Shown piece after piece: positions 1 through 21,325 of a stretch of DNA of 64,000 nucleotides. Below the pieces are notes generated by a model. It saw nothing but the letters and a program-made list of their open reading frames with translations. It searched no databases and had not been told where the DNA came from. The DNA lies in the NCBI RefSeq assembly GCF_035594125.1, contig NC_087171.1, forward strand, positions 16,933,267 to 16,997,266, written 5' to 3'. A program made the position numbers and the translations under genes. Origin of the DNA: Scylla paramamosain. Lineage: Eukaryota > Arthropoda > Malacostraca > Decapoda > Portunidae. Each line of letters starts with the position of its first letter. Positions within the stretch are counted from its first letter, which is position 1.

Positions 1-736
1 AGAAAGTTATGTACTCACTATAGTGTGTAAAGTGTCCGTCTGTCCGTTGCCTTTATAATGAATCGCCGTAAGTGTGGCCATTTGATAAAGTAGTGCACGT
101 ACTGCATTCCCATTTTTGTCAGTGTCAGTGTGTTTCCGGCGAAAGCGAGAGGGGAATACTAAATGCCAGCTGAACATTTTTGGAGAGTAAAACCTTCTAT
201 TTATAACACTGTCCATTCTGCACTAAATAGTATTGTAAAAATAGTGTCCTCTTAGATATGAAGTGAAAGTCTGGTGATGCGTTGCTTACGGAGAGAAAAC
301 GAAGATAAAAAGAGAAAAGAGGTTCTTTTGTATCCATAAAATAAAGTATGGTCACTTTTTCACAAAGGAAGGAAATAAGAAGCGAAGCAGCATTTCACTA
401 AATCCGTCTCTACACTTTCATGTATTCCGGCGAACAAGCAGACACGAGAACAATAATAACACGTGTTACTCACCTATGTATCTTGTATCGCTTGTGCTGG
501 TGAGGAATGCGCGTAAAATGTACAATATTTCACTCACACGAAATAGTGAAATTGTTCGCTTTGTGTACGTCTACGTCTTTTTGGGTGACACAGGACAGGC
601 GGCAGTGTGGGGGAAAGGCTGGCGAATGTTGGAGAGTGAAAGGAGTGAAAGTTAAAATGTGCCTCTGCAATAGAGTTGGAATAAAGATTTGTGATGGCGC
701 CGAGTGGGTAAAGACAATGCCTATAGTCTCCTTATC

Positions 737-738
<2 letters not shown>
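1..738. other. Non-coding stretch, nothing recognised
   Basis: Unique, slightly AT-rich sequence. Open frames here are short and lack splice or start context. No repeat longer than a few units is present. Confidence 0.6.

Positions 739-787
<49 letters not shown>
739..787. repeat. (TG)24 microsatellite
   Basis: Perfect TG run between a CTTTG flank and GGGCC. Confidence 0.97.
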
Positions 788-788
<1 letters not shown>

Positions 789-919
789 CCAAACTGGTCG
801 ATGAGGGTGATGTCCATGCAGGGTCTGTGTTGTTACTAGGAAGGGGAAGTCTCACTAAATATTACTGTGGGCGCCGTAAAACTGTAAGGATGCCATAAAG
901 TAAACTGTCAGGGAAGAAT

Positions 920-2324
<1,405 letters not shown>

Positions 2325-2459
2325 CTTCACTCCCACGTCGCGATATTGCAGGTAACTCAATGGATTGTAATTTCCTCAAGCACTTGAACGACATTAGTTG
2401 TGTCCTATGTATGAGTATACGTAGACATATCGTGATGAATATGTAGTGTTGTCGTTTTA

Positions 2460-2461
<2 letters not shown>

Positions 2462-2505
<44 letters not shown>
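2462..2505. repeat. (GT)22 microsatellite
   Basis: Perfect GT run beginning after TTTATC. Confidence 0.97.
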
Positions 2506-2506
<1 letters not shown>

Positions 2507-2632
2507 AGTCTTTTGTACATGATGGTTCGTGTACCTGCCTGCCTTTCTGTTTGTGTGTCTGTCTGTCTGTTTATGTTCTGACCACCTGGCCGTCCGCTTG
2601 TTTACCTTTCTTTCTCTTTACCTGTCCGTCTG

Positions 2633-2762
<130 letters not shown>

Positions 2763-3984
2763 TTGTGGTATGCATGGTGTGCTTACTTACTCTGCTTTAC
2801 GAGCACATTTACTTGAGTGGTTGGGAAATGGACTTATTATTTATGTGTGGGGAAACATTTATAAATGTTTAGCGGGGAAGGGGTAGAGGAGGAGGAGGAG
2901 GAGGAGGAGGAGGAGGAAAGGGAAGCTGGGAAGCTGGGTATTAAGAGGGGAATGACGGTCTGCTGGTGCGTGCGTGTGTACTGCGTGGGCAGGTAGACGT
3001 AGGAGGTGGAGATTGTGTGGTGAAGTACGGTGATGTGTAGCAAGGAAGAGAACATATCACTATGGTTTCACTGTTTTCTGTATTGTTGTTGACTTTTTAT
3101 AGTCCATAATGAGGGTAGAGAGACGCTACATTACTTTCATTTTCATTTCTCCGTAATATGCATTCTGTCTTAAAAATGTGATTACTTTTCAACCCCTGAC
3201 TAATTTAAAATCATGATGTTATGTGGAACTAACAAGTCATTGAATTTTAGAGAAGAAGCAAGCTAACAGGAGGAGTAAATGACGAAGAGATTTTAATTAA
3301 TAGAAGCTCAGCACGACAGAGAGAAAAAAATACATCGAGACATTTTTCCTGGCGTGAGTGAGTGGGAAAGGAGATCAACTCACCTTGCCTTTAATAGGAC
3401 GTGCATCTCACCATTTCATCATTCACTGGCTGTCACCCGGAGCAATGCTTCTGGAACGCAACACTCACGGTAAACAACTTCCTGGTAAAATCACACATAA
3501 CTCATTTACTAACGCAGTGCAATCACTCTGTCTATTCTCACAGCCTTCAGCGACGCTCCTATCGATTTCCATCTCCACTAGCTCAGTATTTCCTTACCAG
3601 TACGACCATAATTTCCAAGCATCGTCTCTCCTCCACTTCTTTGTTCTCAAGAGTATTACAGCATTTACCTTCCCTATTTTTCTGATTCCACGGCTTTTCT
3701 GGTTAATTGTATGTTTTTATTCGTATACTTAATAGTGGCGACGAGTGGCGGAGGTGAGATACAGCAATAGGAATGTTGTGTAGCCTGCCTGACATCTTTC
3801 ACCTCAGTCCATATCACACGTTACTTATGTCTTCCCTCGCCACCAGCAGTGTCTCAGCACAATAGCAACATCATAACTCCTAGAACTACCGTGTTTCCTG
3901 TGTTCCTCCATTGAGAAGTACAGAACAACCATTACATCTACCACACACACATCATCGCCGCTCACGTCACAATTAATTTCCGTC

Positions 3985-3985
<1 letters not shown>
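2763..3985. other. Non-coding stretch with one AGG tract
   Basis: Besides the AGG run at 2887-2917 this holds unique sequence. An open frame of about 124 codons at 3358-3732 has no motif, splice or composition support. Confidence 0.55.
2887..2917. repeat. (AGG)10 microsatellite
   Basis: Perfect AGG run on the plus strand. Confidence 0.93.

Positions 3986-4075
<90 letters not shown>
3986..4075. repeat. (AC)45 microsatellite
   Basis: Perfect AC run ending at CGAGCACC. Confidence 0.97.
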
Positions 4076-4078
<3 letters not shown>

Positions 4079-6852
4079 CACCGCCTACATCTACATTCCC
4101 CCAATGTATTAAGCCATCACGTCAGCAGCACCGCCACCAGCACCACCACACCAAGAACATGTCAGTGTTCTGTAGAATCTTGCTGCAGTTCTGTTATAAC
4201 CTCAGCCGCACATTCCCCTTTAACAAAAGACTAAGCCTGCTAACCTTTCTTATGAGTTGCACTGTTGGTTGATTCAGAACATGCAGGACTTTTCGTTGCT
4301 GTATAAGCTTGTGTATTCAGTCAAGCAAGTGATTAATTCCGTCTTACACAGTGCCTCGTGTTCTATTTTATTTTTCATCCTGGAAGCGGAGATGGTGTGT
4401 TTACAAAGAACAGTTTACTAGTTTAAGCTCATGAGTGACGGGCACGAGAGCTGCAGTGTCGGAAGGACGAAGAAAAGGAGGAGGAGGAGGAGGAGAAATG
4501 CAAACAGTGTAGGATATAGAGAAGGAAAGTAAGGAAGGAAAGGGGTAGGTTAATGTATAGGGAGGAAGGTGTGGGGAGGGAAAATAAGAAAGAAAAGGAG
4601 TGGACAGAGGGAAGCTGGGTGGGAAAAGGGAGCTAGAAAGGGATGAGAGGGAAAGTTGAGTTGGCAAGGAGTGACTGGGTTGGACTGAGAGAACGCCACG
4701 CTCACTGATCACTGTTGGAGGACCATTTCTTCCCCTCCCCACCTCAGGTTTTGGGCAGTCATCATCTTATGAGACTCTTCCTCTCTCGCTTACCGCCTCC
4801 CTCTCATCCCCTGACACACATTTCATCAATGGCGCTACGTATTCCTTTCACTCCTTCCTCCATAGACACTTGTAAGTTATCGCATCTTCCTTATTCACAC
4901 CGCCTTCCTTACGTAACCTTCATATTTGGTACCCCTCTCTCCTGAACCACCTTCGCATTCCTGCCATTCCACACAGGTTGAGAGAAACTTCATAATTGTT
5001 TGTTAACTCTTTTCTCATCCTTCTTTTCACGCCGCCTCTCTCTCTTTCGTTCATCACGTGGACCCAAATGGCTAGTAATTGTAATTCCTGTCTCGCTAAG
5101 GCAATTGAATGGATACTTTTTGTTACAAGGGAGCAGGACGGAAAGAGAGAGGGAGAGGGGAAAGAGGGAGAAAGGCTGGGCTGAGAGGGGAGAACGCTTG
5201 TATTATTCAAAGTTCAAACAATCCAGAGGAAGCGCCAGTTACAGGATGTTACTCAGGATAAAGAAAATGGGAGAAGGCGCACATGGGATTACTTGGCCAT
5301 GAGGTGGAGGAAGAGGTGATGGTGGAGAATGAGCAGAGCAAGAGGACGAGGAGGAGCTGGAGAGGAGGAATAGAAAGGAATACAAATTAACGCAAAGGAT
5401 GTCCAAACAGCAACAGACCCTGAGGTCCGTACGATGCTGTTTGGGTAACTATTCTACGCTATTAGTGGAAGAGACAGGAGGAGGAGGAAGAGAAGGAAGG
5501 GAATAGATGGAAAGGGGAATGATAATATGATTTAAGAGGGAGATAAAAGAAGAGAAAGAGAGAGAGAGATAAAGAAGAACAATGAAAAAAAAGTGGGGGA
5601 AGACGGATTATGTTTATCTCCCAGTAAATCCTCCATGAACGTTACGAGAACCGAGGCACATAATTCACACTGATTCATCAACACGTTCCATCACTAAATA
5701 GATGCTTTCTTTCGATGAAACGCGAGCGATTATCCACGTTATCAGTGATGATCTCCGGCTGTATTCTGTACGAGGATGTAACAGAGTCATTACGTCAGCA
5801 GCGATTAGTGGAGGTGTCTCATAAAGATTACGTCTTAAGTCACGCCGAGTCTTAAGAGATGTCGAAATTAAGCCACTGTATTTCTCCACCATAATGATCT
5901 CCGCGGAATAATATATAAGTCAAGATTTACTTTGATTTACCCGGAGATTTGTTACCGATTCTATTCTTGGTCAGTGGAAAATTATTACGTACGAGTATTT
6001 CATAACTCTTAAGTGTTCTAACTTTATTCGTTCTGAACAGGTGCGCACATATTCTTTTGTTGCTCACATGAAAATAGTGGATGGCCTTTGTGAGAACGAC
6101 GATGAAAATGGAGGAAGCTGCGTGTGGACACAACGCGAGGTATTGGGTACAAACACAGACACGGATTCTTGCCTTTTCAGCTTTATTTCAGCTTTATTCT
6201 CATTTCCACAGTCTTTTTGTTTCCCTTGGTCAGTTTCCCTTTGGCATAAAACAACAACAACAACAACAAGACCTGAGTGTTATGTTGCACGCCTATACGA
6301 CGCATATTCTTCTCCTTTTACGAGTATTAAGCAATGACTGTCACAGGTGGTTCCCTTTAGTGCCTTGACCTGGAGGTGCATCTGGGGAGTTTCTTCACCA
6401 TCAGAGACCAAAACACATCTGTCGAAACACACAAGATGCCAGTTATGCTTGATCGAATGACTGTATTGCACACGACACCTTCCTGCAGCATGGCAAAGGC
6501 GATTTTTGTAGAGAGGAGGCATCACGAGACACACTCCCTTTAAGGTGAGAAGGGAAAAGAGAGGGGGATGCAGAGGTTGAGATGAGATGGGGCTGAATAA
6601 AATCAAAGAATGAATGGTATGGACGAGGAACCCAGACTTGCGTGTGAAGGGAAGGGAAATGACAAGGAGAGGAAAAAGGGAAAAAAAAAAAAAAAATGTA
6701 GAGTCGGGAGGAAAGCGGAAAAGGGTCACAATGAAGGAATGACAAACAGGGACAGGGAGGACGGGATTATAACAGATCTCCTGTGATAAATTTGGTGTGG
6801 CTCTTGAGCTCGGAGAATTGAGGGTCTGGCTCAAGGGGCGAACTGTGGACCA
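4076..6852. other. Non-coding stretch with purine-biased segments
   Basis: Two segments, about 4440-4700 and 5290-5590, are strongly purine-rich on the plus strand with scattered GGA and GAAG units, resembling decayed AG/AGG repeats. A short CAA run lies at 6250-6269 and an A16 run at 6681-6696. No gene supported. Confidence 0.55.
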
Positions 6853-7073
<221 letters not shown>

Positions 7074-7075
7074 TT

Positions 7076-7184
<109 letters not shown>

Positions 7185-7259
7185 CCTCATACTCACAATA
7201 TGTCTGTAGGATTGAAAGCTTTAAAGAAACTAGATTTTCTGTGTACTGTTATGCGTCTT

Positions 7260-7260
7260 A

Positions 7261-7306
<46 letters not shown>
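7260..7306. repeat. (CAT)15 microsatellite
   Basis: Perfect CAT/ATC trinucleotide run ending at CGGGGGATCG. Confidence 0.95.

Positions 7307-9929
<2,623 letters not shown>

Positions 9930-10017
<88 letters not shown>
9930..10017. repeat. (TA)44 microsatellite
   Basis: Perfect TA run. TCTA/TATC-type degenerate units flank it on both sides (about 9880-9905 and 10055-10095). Confidence 0.97.
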
Positions 10018-11239
<1,222 letters not shown>

Positions 11240-11300
11240 ACACACACACACACACAAAAAAAAAAATAAATAAATAAAAAAATAAATAAATAAATAATAA
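11240..11300. repeat. (AC)8-A10-(AAAT)n compound low-complexity tract
   Basis: Short AC run, then an A-run, then repeated AAAT units. Confidence 0.85.
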
Positions 11301-11365
11301 AGTAAGAGAAGTATATAAAAAAAGCCTTGTCATAACACCGCCCGAGGAAAAATGATAGGTAGAGG

Positions 11366-11366
11366 G

Positions 11367-11413
<47 letters not shown>
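11366..11413. repeat. (GTT)16 microsatellite
   Basis: Perfect GTT run. Confidence 0.96.
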
Positions 11414-11448
11414 CTCGTTTTCTTATTTTTTTCCTCCTCTCCTTTTTC

Positions 11449-11450
<2 letters not shown>

Positions 11451-11520
<70 letters not shown>

Positions 11521-11558
11521 CATCACCACCACCATCACCAAGACCATCATCATCATCA
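11451..11558. repeat. (TTA)23 plus (CAY)n compound trinucleotide tract
   Basis: Perfect TTA from 11451 to about 11521, followed by CAT/CAC/CCA units to 11558. With the GTT tract this makes three different trinucleotide arrays in under 200 bases. Confidence 0.95.
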
Positions 11559-12082
<524 letters not shown>

Positions 12083-12492
12083 TTAATAACTCTGTTCTCG
12101 TGTCTCTGAAACGCTTTCTTTCATCTATTTTTTTTTTCTTGTTAGCTGATTCTTTTTTCTTTTTTTTCTTTTTTTTATGTTTACTGTGTTTTTATGTGTA
12201 CTGTCTTTGTTACGTGTCATACGATCCGTCCTACGTAAATCTTTGCGTTAAATTCAGCCTTTTATAACATCCTCAATTTCTCTTTCTTGCTAGCGCCACA
12301 TGTTTTTACCAAACGCCTTTTTTCATTCCACTTCAACTCGAAAAAAAAAAAAAAGAGAAATGTTACTCCAGCGTGTCCGTGGCTATAATAAGGCCGGTGC
12401 TCCCACTTTGATGAATGATTATCATGTGCGTGTCCTTACATCAAACCTCTTTGGGAGACTTAAAGTGCCGACAAAGTGATGTTCGAATTTTA

Positions 12493-12495
<3 letters not shown>
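12083..12495. other. T-rich non-coding stretch
   Basis: T-runs near 12130-12177 and an A-run near 12341-12354. Nothing else recognised. Confidence 0.6.

Positions 12496-12574
<79 letters not shown>
12496..12574. repeat. (GT)39 microsatellite
   Basis: Perfect GT run, followed by a short alternating CCCGCGCGCGTGCG segment. Confidence 0.97.
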
Positions 12575-12575
<1 letters not shown>

Positions 12576-13274
12576 CCGCGCGCGTGCGTTTACGTCATCC
12601 TGTGATTTACGATTCATAAAAGCATGATGTCCCTTAGCATTCTTTTCATCTCCTCCCATAATAACGCGGGACAGTTTTATGCACCAAACAATTCCTTACA
12701 GCAGCGATCACAGGCCAGCATCCATTTACCGCCGGGGGGGGAGAGGAGGGAGCCAGTCGCTGCCTCAGATTAGAATGCACGGAATTAGGTACATATTTAT
12801 ACGTGCCGTAGCCTGGGTAGAGGATTACGTGGCTTCATAAACGTCACACTTTCGAGACATCACGACTTGAAAAAATGACCTCTTTTTCGCCGACTGTGGA
12901 GGCGCCGTGTGTGGTAACTGCGGCTGCCTGACTATTTATGTGACAGGGGCTAAAGTTCGCGGATAAAACAGCCAAGCCGGGAGTGGTCGACTCTCATTAT
13001 TACGACCCATGGGAAGGTGCGTGCCTGTGCGGGAGCCTCTTGCCCTCACCTGTTTAGCACGACACTCGAGGTGGGAGGGGACGGGAAGGCGTGGTTGTCA
13101 TGCATACCGCCATACCAGCTGCCGTGTGGTGTGTTCAGGTCTCGAGGTTTCGATAAGGTGATTTTCTTTTCCTCTGGGTTATTTGTTTATTTATTTATTT
13201 ATTTATTTTTCTCAGGGGTATGTGGCGTGTATGTTGAAGATTATGGTGAAAGTCAGTGGGGTGTTATGAAGATG

Positions 13275-13279
<5 letters not shown>
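12575..13279. other. Microsatellite-poor block, candidate regulatory DNA
   Basis: About 600 bases of balanced composition without long repeats, containing TTTATACG, TTCATAAACG, TTTATGTGACAG and GGATAAAACAG. TTTATG/TTTAT followed by TGACAG resembles posterior-Hox and MEIS-type sites. This is motif reading only. A TTTA tetranucleotide run lies at about 13186-13208. Confidence 0.3.

Positions 13280-13358
<79 letters not shown>
13280..13358. repeat. (GA)39 microsatellite
   Basis: Perfect GA run. Confidence 0.97.
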
Positions 13359-13360
<2 letters not shown>

Positions 13361-13408
13361 TAATTGCTTTGCTCAATCATCTGGATTAATTATCAATTCG
13401 AGGAAGTC

Positions 13409-13411
<3 letters not shown>

Positions 13412-13459
<48 letters not shown>
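13412..13459. repeat. (AC)24 microsatellite
   Basis: Perfect AC run, 53 bases after the GA tract. Confidence 0.97.
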
Positions 13460-13460
<1 letters not shown>

Positions 13461-13632
13461 ACGACTGGTCATCAGGGTGTAATATATGTGCATCACTCTC
13501 ACCCAGACTGGAACGGGTAGGTCATTGAATGAATCTCACCCAGCTTCCAGGTAATAAGGTTGGGTCATGATTGTCACCCTGGAGGCTTGATTAGTAGGGA
13601 GGATAAAGAAGGGAAGGCTGTGATTTGGTTAT

Positions 13633-13635
<3 letters not shown>

Positions 13636-13698
<63 letters not shown>
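13636..13698. repeat. (AG)31 microsatellite
   Basis: Perfect AG run, followed by two GGAGAGAT units. Confidence 0.97.
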
Positions 13699-13705
<7 letters not shown>

Positions 13706-13810
13706 ATGGAGAGAATGTAATTAGGAAAGGAGGAGATGCTGTAAGATGGTGGAGGGTACGAAGGAAGTGATCCATATTCAGTCGTATTCAGTCCTTACTC
13801 CTTCTCTTTT

Positions 13811-13861
13811 ACCACCACCACCACCATCACCACCACCACCAACAACAACAACAAAAATATT

Positions 13862-13911
<50 letters not shown>
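13811..13911. repeat. (ACC)n-(AAC)n compound trinucleotide tract
   Basis: ACC units to about 13840, then AAC units in two blocks (13840-13854 and 13862-13911) split by an AT-rich break. Confidence 0.94.
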
Positions 13912-13966
13912 AAACTTTCATCAATGTCATCACCAGGCACACTCAGTCACTCTATATCATGGCATT

Positions 13967-13969
<3 letters not shown>

Positions 13970-14018
<49 letters not shown>
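13970..14018. repeat. (TG)24 microsatellite
   Basis: Perfect TG run. Confidence 0.97.
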
Positions 14019-14021
<3 letters not shown>

Positions 14022-14551
14022 GTTTGCGAAAGTTTTGAGCAGTTATTTCTTTCTCACTCTCAAAACAATTTCATACTCATATTTGATCAACTCTATGAAT
14101 TTCATTGTCTAAATTTTTTTCTTTAATTTCCCGTTATTATTTTTTTTTATTCATGGAAATTCTTTGCATGCAATGTAATCATCCGCATCGTATTATTGTT
14201 TCCATGTTAATAACTTAGAATTTCAAAACAAAACATTACCTTAATTTCTTTGCATAGTATATGTAATGTAAACAATTTGTAGTAAGCTTATGGTATTGCC
14301 TGGCTCCTCTTAACACAGAAGAACTTTTGAAACCATTGGGCTATAGCGCTGAACAGCCAATCTCTATGAACGGATGTGTGTAAAGTATTTTCTGCACCCT
14401 TCTGACTTTTGCTTTGATATTTTTCCTTGTTATTTTATTGCCATGCTGTGTAACATTACAACAAAAAAGAAAAAAAAAAAGCATGCGGCAATATGCGTTT
14501 GCGTTACATGTGTATTGTTTTTTTATTGTTTGTTTTATTTCTATGAGCGTG
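14019..14551. other. AT-rich non-coding stretch
   Basis: Unique AT-rich sequence with short T- and A-runs; no gene supported. Confidence 0.6.

Positions 14552-14641
<90 letters not shown>
14552..14641. repeat. (AC)45 microsatellite
   Basis: Perfect AC run. Confidence 0.97.
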
Positions 14642-14644
<3 letters not shown>

Positions 14645-14730
14645 AATTACAGTTTCTTTTTTCCATTTCTTTTCGTCTTCTTTTCTTCTCTTTCCAACTG
14701 TTTGGAAGTCTGTCCTTGTGTCTGGCGGTA

Positions 14731-14768
14731 TGTACGTATATAATGTATGTATGCATGTATGTATGTAA

Positions 14769-14799
<31 letters not shown>

Positions 14800-14805
14800 T
14801 GTGTG

Positions 14806-14892
<87 letters not shown>
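14731..14892. repeat. (ATGT)n-(AT)42 compound microsatellite
   Basis: Imperfect ATGT units from about 14731 to 14803 pass through GTGTGTAAA into a perfect AT run at 14809-14892. The arrangement suggests that AT and ATGT arrays arose from one another. Confidence 0.96.
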
Positions 14893-14897
<5 letters not shown>

Positions 14898-14946
14898 TCT
14901 CTTAACTTGACTTCCTATAACTAATATCTCTTTGAAGCTATACACA

Positions 14947-15118
<172 letters not shown>

Positions 15119-15267
15119 GCCATGTGGTGAGGCGAGACAGTAAGTGACCTACAGAGGGATAGGCAGGGTGGTGAGCGGGTCGTCGTCACCCTAATGAAGA
15201 CAGATAGGAGGCAGGACCAGGGAAGTAATAGGTTAAACAGCACTCGATCCACGCCTGCTATCTGTTA

Positions 15268-15385
<118 letters not shown>

Positions 15386-15498
15386 GCAAGACTAATAAAT
15401 AAATCCTCTCGGGTGAAGGAAAAATGAAGTTCACCAGAGAAGTCTTCTCGCGAACTAATACACAACTTGGCTTCATCCTCCGAGGAGATGTAAGGCCA

Positions 15499-15614
<116 letters not shown>

Positions 15615-15745
15615 CCAGGCCTTCCTCTTCCTCCTGCGTCCACTTCGATACGTGAGGAAGGAGAGACTGGAAGGATACTAGGTCTGATGTTAGTGTGAAT
15701 AGATGGAATAGGTTAACATGAAGGAGAGGTTGTGGCAGATACAGG

Positions 15746-15746
<1 letters not shown>

Positions 15747-15812
<66 letters not shown>
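15747..15812. repeat. (TG)33 microsatellite
   Basis: Perfect TG run. Confidence 0.97.
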
Positions 15813-15813
<1 letters not shown>

Positions 15814-16016
15814 TCCTCTTCTCTCCGCCCTGAGCTGGAACTGGAATTGCGTTTATGATAACAGTAAAGGAGAAATGTTTTTTTTTTATTTTGTCATAAA
15901 TACAGGAATGTTATGGAAGTGTATAATGGAGAGATTTCTAAGGCTTCCACGTAAATTCTGCTTTAACATACGTACGCTTGAAAAACGATGCTGAGTCACT
16001 CTATTAAGGCGCCCTC

Positions 16017-16018
<2 letters not shown>

Positions 16019-16106
<88 letters not shown>
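16019..16106. repeat. (CA)44 microsatellite
   Basis: Perfect CA run, inverted relative to the TG tract 206 bases upstream. Confidence 0.97.
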
Positions 16107-16108
<2 letters not shown>

Positions 16109-16329
16109 CCAGGATGATTATGTTTGATCTTTTGTTTGCTTTTGAAAGTGATTAAAACCAAGAATTCTTTGCTACCGAACAGAACTGTGTAGGAAATAGA
16201 ATCGAACACGAGATTAGAGTGGGACTGAGTCAAGATTTAGTGAGGCTTATGGGGTGATAAAGAGAGAGCAGGAAAGGGATGAACGTGCAAGAAGGAGGGA
16301 GTTGTGCTGGAAAGCCGGATAAGGTCCTG

Positions 16330-16429
<100 letters not shown>

Positions 16430-16712
16430 ATCCCTTCTCCTCGTCCCCTCCGTGAATGTACAGGCTCATCCTTCCTCGGTGACGTAAGGGTGGTGTTGCA
16501 GGTCCTGTCTCCTTTATGGTGTTTTTTTTTTTTTTATATCTCCCTCTCGTTTAATTATAATTCCCACTAAGGGTTGCATTCCACCGGGTTCTCCAGATGT
16601 TAATGCTGTTTACCTTGTCTTAGGATTAGCCCTGAATGTTATGGCCCGAGCTCCAGTGCATACAAGTAAATAACCCAAAAATGTGTTTGTTTGTATAATA
16701 TGTATGTATGTT

Positions 16713-16812
<100 letters not shown>

Positions 16813-16879
16813 TTTCCTTGAGGTAAAGTTTTAGTCGAGTATGATCATTTGAAGACATAAAAGGTAGATGTTGTCGTAT

Positions 16880-17463
<584 letters not shown>

Positions 17464-17531
<68 letters not shown>
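17464..17531. repeat. (GT)34 microsatellite
   Basis: Perfect GT run. Confidence 0.97.
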
Positions 17532-17534
<3 letters not shown>

Positions 17535-17633
17535 AGAAGCTGGTTAATACTAATATTCTAGAGTGGCTTTACATGCATAATAAGCATATAAGTATAAACA
17601 TAACATCCTTTGAAATATGCATGTTGCTCACGG

Positions 17634-17634
<1 letters not shown>

Positions 17635-17667
<33 letters not shown>
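17635..17667. repeat. (AC)16 microsatellite
   Basis: Perfect AC run. Confidence 0.95.
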
Positions 17668-17669
<2 letters not shown>

Positions 17670-18376
17670 AAACGGCACATCAAAAGACACAGAACTAACG
17701 TCTAGTGCTTGACAAATGTGAATAAGAAAAACAAGTAATATGACTAGGACGAGACAGCAGCAGTGGCGCGTGGGTCTTTGACGGGTGGGAAACAAAGTGC
17801 TGACATACAGAAAAGGTGATGTGGGCGTAACACTGTGTAGGGGCGCCCAGGACACACATAAGAGAGTCGTTCAGGCTGGCGTAGGCAATATCTTTTGTCT
17901 GTTTTTTTTTGCTGAGAATGGCTCACTAGGTGGGTGAAGTAGGTGGTGAGAGGTGAAGTGAGACGTGCTCGACAAGAAAACTGTTGTTCCCCCGAAGTGT
18001 TTCGTCAGAGTGGGTAGACTTTTTATCCCTGTTTTTTTTATTATTATTATTATTATTTTTTTTTTTATTCTTGGGGTAAATCATTGGGTCGATGTTCATT
18101 GAGTCTCCTTCTCTCCTTTTCCACTCCTGTATCGTTTGTCATCGCTGTCCCACGTGCACCTATAGTTTTTTTTTTTGTTTTATTGTTTCAGGATGGATTC
18201 CTTATTTGTAGAATTTTCATGGTCATATTATTGTTTGTTTTCTACTTGAAATTTATTAGTTCCGAAGTTTTTTTTTTTATTCTTCCCATCACATTGTCTC
18301 AATTCGTTGTTCATTTCCGTCTTTTATATAATTGAAGTCTACCTACATATCCTGTATTGTAACCGGCTTAATGGGT

Positions 18377-18379
<3 letters not shown>
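17668..18379. other. Non-coding stretch, T-rich in its second half
   Basis: Unique sequence to about 18020, then T-rich with an ATT run near 18038-18057 and several T-runs. No gene supported. Confidence 0.55.

Positions 18380-18458
<79 letters not shown>
18380..18458. repeat. (AC)39 microsatellite
   Basis: Perfect AC run, followed by imperfect AACA units to about 18520. Confidence 0.97.
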
Positions 18459-18459
<1 letters not shown>

Positions 18460-18605
18460 CAAGAGATAAACACACCAACTAACACAAACTAACAAACGAG
18501 CAGATAAACATAAACATACAGATACATTACAATGAACAGTGCCAGCAATTTATTTACATCATTAGCGCAGCACTTTCCTTATTTGGTAATTTAAGCCGTC
18601 CATCT

Positions 18606-18650
18606 TTTTTTTTTTTTTGTGTGTGTGTGTGTGCGTGTGTGCGTGTGTGC
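18606..18650. repeat. T-run plus (GT)n with GC interruptions
   Basis: A T13 run leads into GT units interrupted by three GTGC variants. Confidence 0.88.
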
Positions 18651-18659
18651 GACTGCGTG

Positions 18660-18955
18660 TACCGTTTGTAAGCGGCGGCGTGTCTGTAATTACAATTAGT
18701 GGCTTATTATTGGGGAACAGGATGGCAAAGGCCGACCGTTTTTCCAGTTGAGGGCCATTAAACACTAATGATTGCATTCCCTAATTGGTACGGTGATTAT
18801 ACAAAGTCGTGGGTTAATGCAGCGATCAGTTTTATTTTACTACTGTTATTGTTATTAGTTTTAGCTCGGTGGATTTCATCGCTTTAATATTGCCTGCGAG
18901 CAATGATACTCCCGCGGCTAATTGTTGGATGTTTTGAGCTGTATTGAGTGTACAG
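18660..18955. promoter_or_regulatory. Candidate regulatory block with many homeodomain core sites
   Basis: About 290 microsatellite-free bases contain TAATTAC, CAATTAG, CATTAAAC, CTAATGATTG, CTAATTGG, GTTAATGC, ATTAGTTTTAG, TTTAATATTG and CTAATTGTTGG. TAAT/ATTA is the core bound by most homeodomain proteins. The density seen is direct; the regulatory role is inference. No promoter elements or exon signals were seen. Confidence 0.3.

Positions 18956-20660
<1,705 letters not shown>

Positions 20661-20717
<57 letters not shown>
20661..20717. repeat. (GT)28 microsatellite
   Basis: Perfect GT run. Confidence 0.97.
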
Positions 20718-20719
<2 letters not shown>

Positions 20720-21276
20720 GCTCATACGTGCCTGGCTGCAGGCACAATGTGGCTCATGAGTTTGTTTCAGTTAACAGAGTTCACATTGTTAGCAGGATTT
20801 TCTTTCAGCCTTGCAGCTTTGAGAGCTGCAGGTGTTTGCCTATTTTATAAGACTCATGAACATTTGGTCACTAAAATATGTTGCAGAACAGCGGCTATAT
20901 ATTTTTTTTTCATAAAAGCTCAGGTGACAAAACATATTTCATACCAAAATTTTGTTTTTCTTTAGACAAGAAATTCCTCCTTCCTTCACCCCCTGTTTCT
21001 TTATTTCTGTTTTTTTTTATACTTAGCAAAGGGTTCAGAACCAGCTGGAGAGTGAGGCGACGCACATAATCCATTGTCTGAGCTGCGGAGGATCAGGAAG
21101 CCGGCTGTATCCTTCAGCATGTGCTTACCTCTTACTTCACCGCTGCACTGCCTGCGTCTGCTACACCTCTGCTGACACATGTTAATTGCATGGAGGTTTC
21201 TTGAATTTTACATGACGTTCATAGCAGGAAAAGCAAAGTAGGATAAACTTTTGCTTATTCTTTGGAAAATTATTGT

Positions 21277-21279
<3 letters not shown>
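20718..21279. other. Non-coding stretch, nothing recognised
   Basis: Unique sequence of balanced composition without coding or repeat signals. Confidence 0.55.

Positions 21280-21322
<43 letters not shown>
21280..21322. repeat. (AC)21 microsatellite
   Basis: Perfect AC run. Confidence 0.96.
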
Positions 21323-21325
<3 letters not shown>

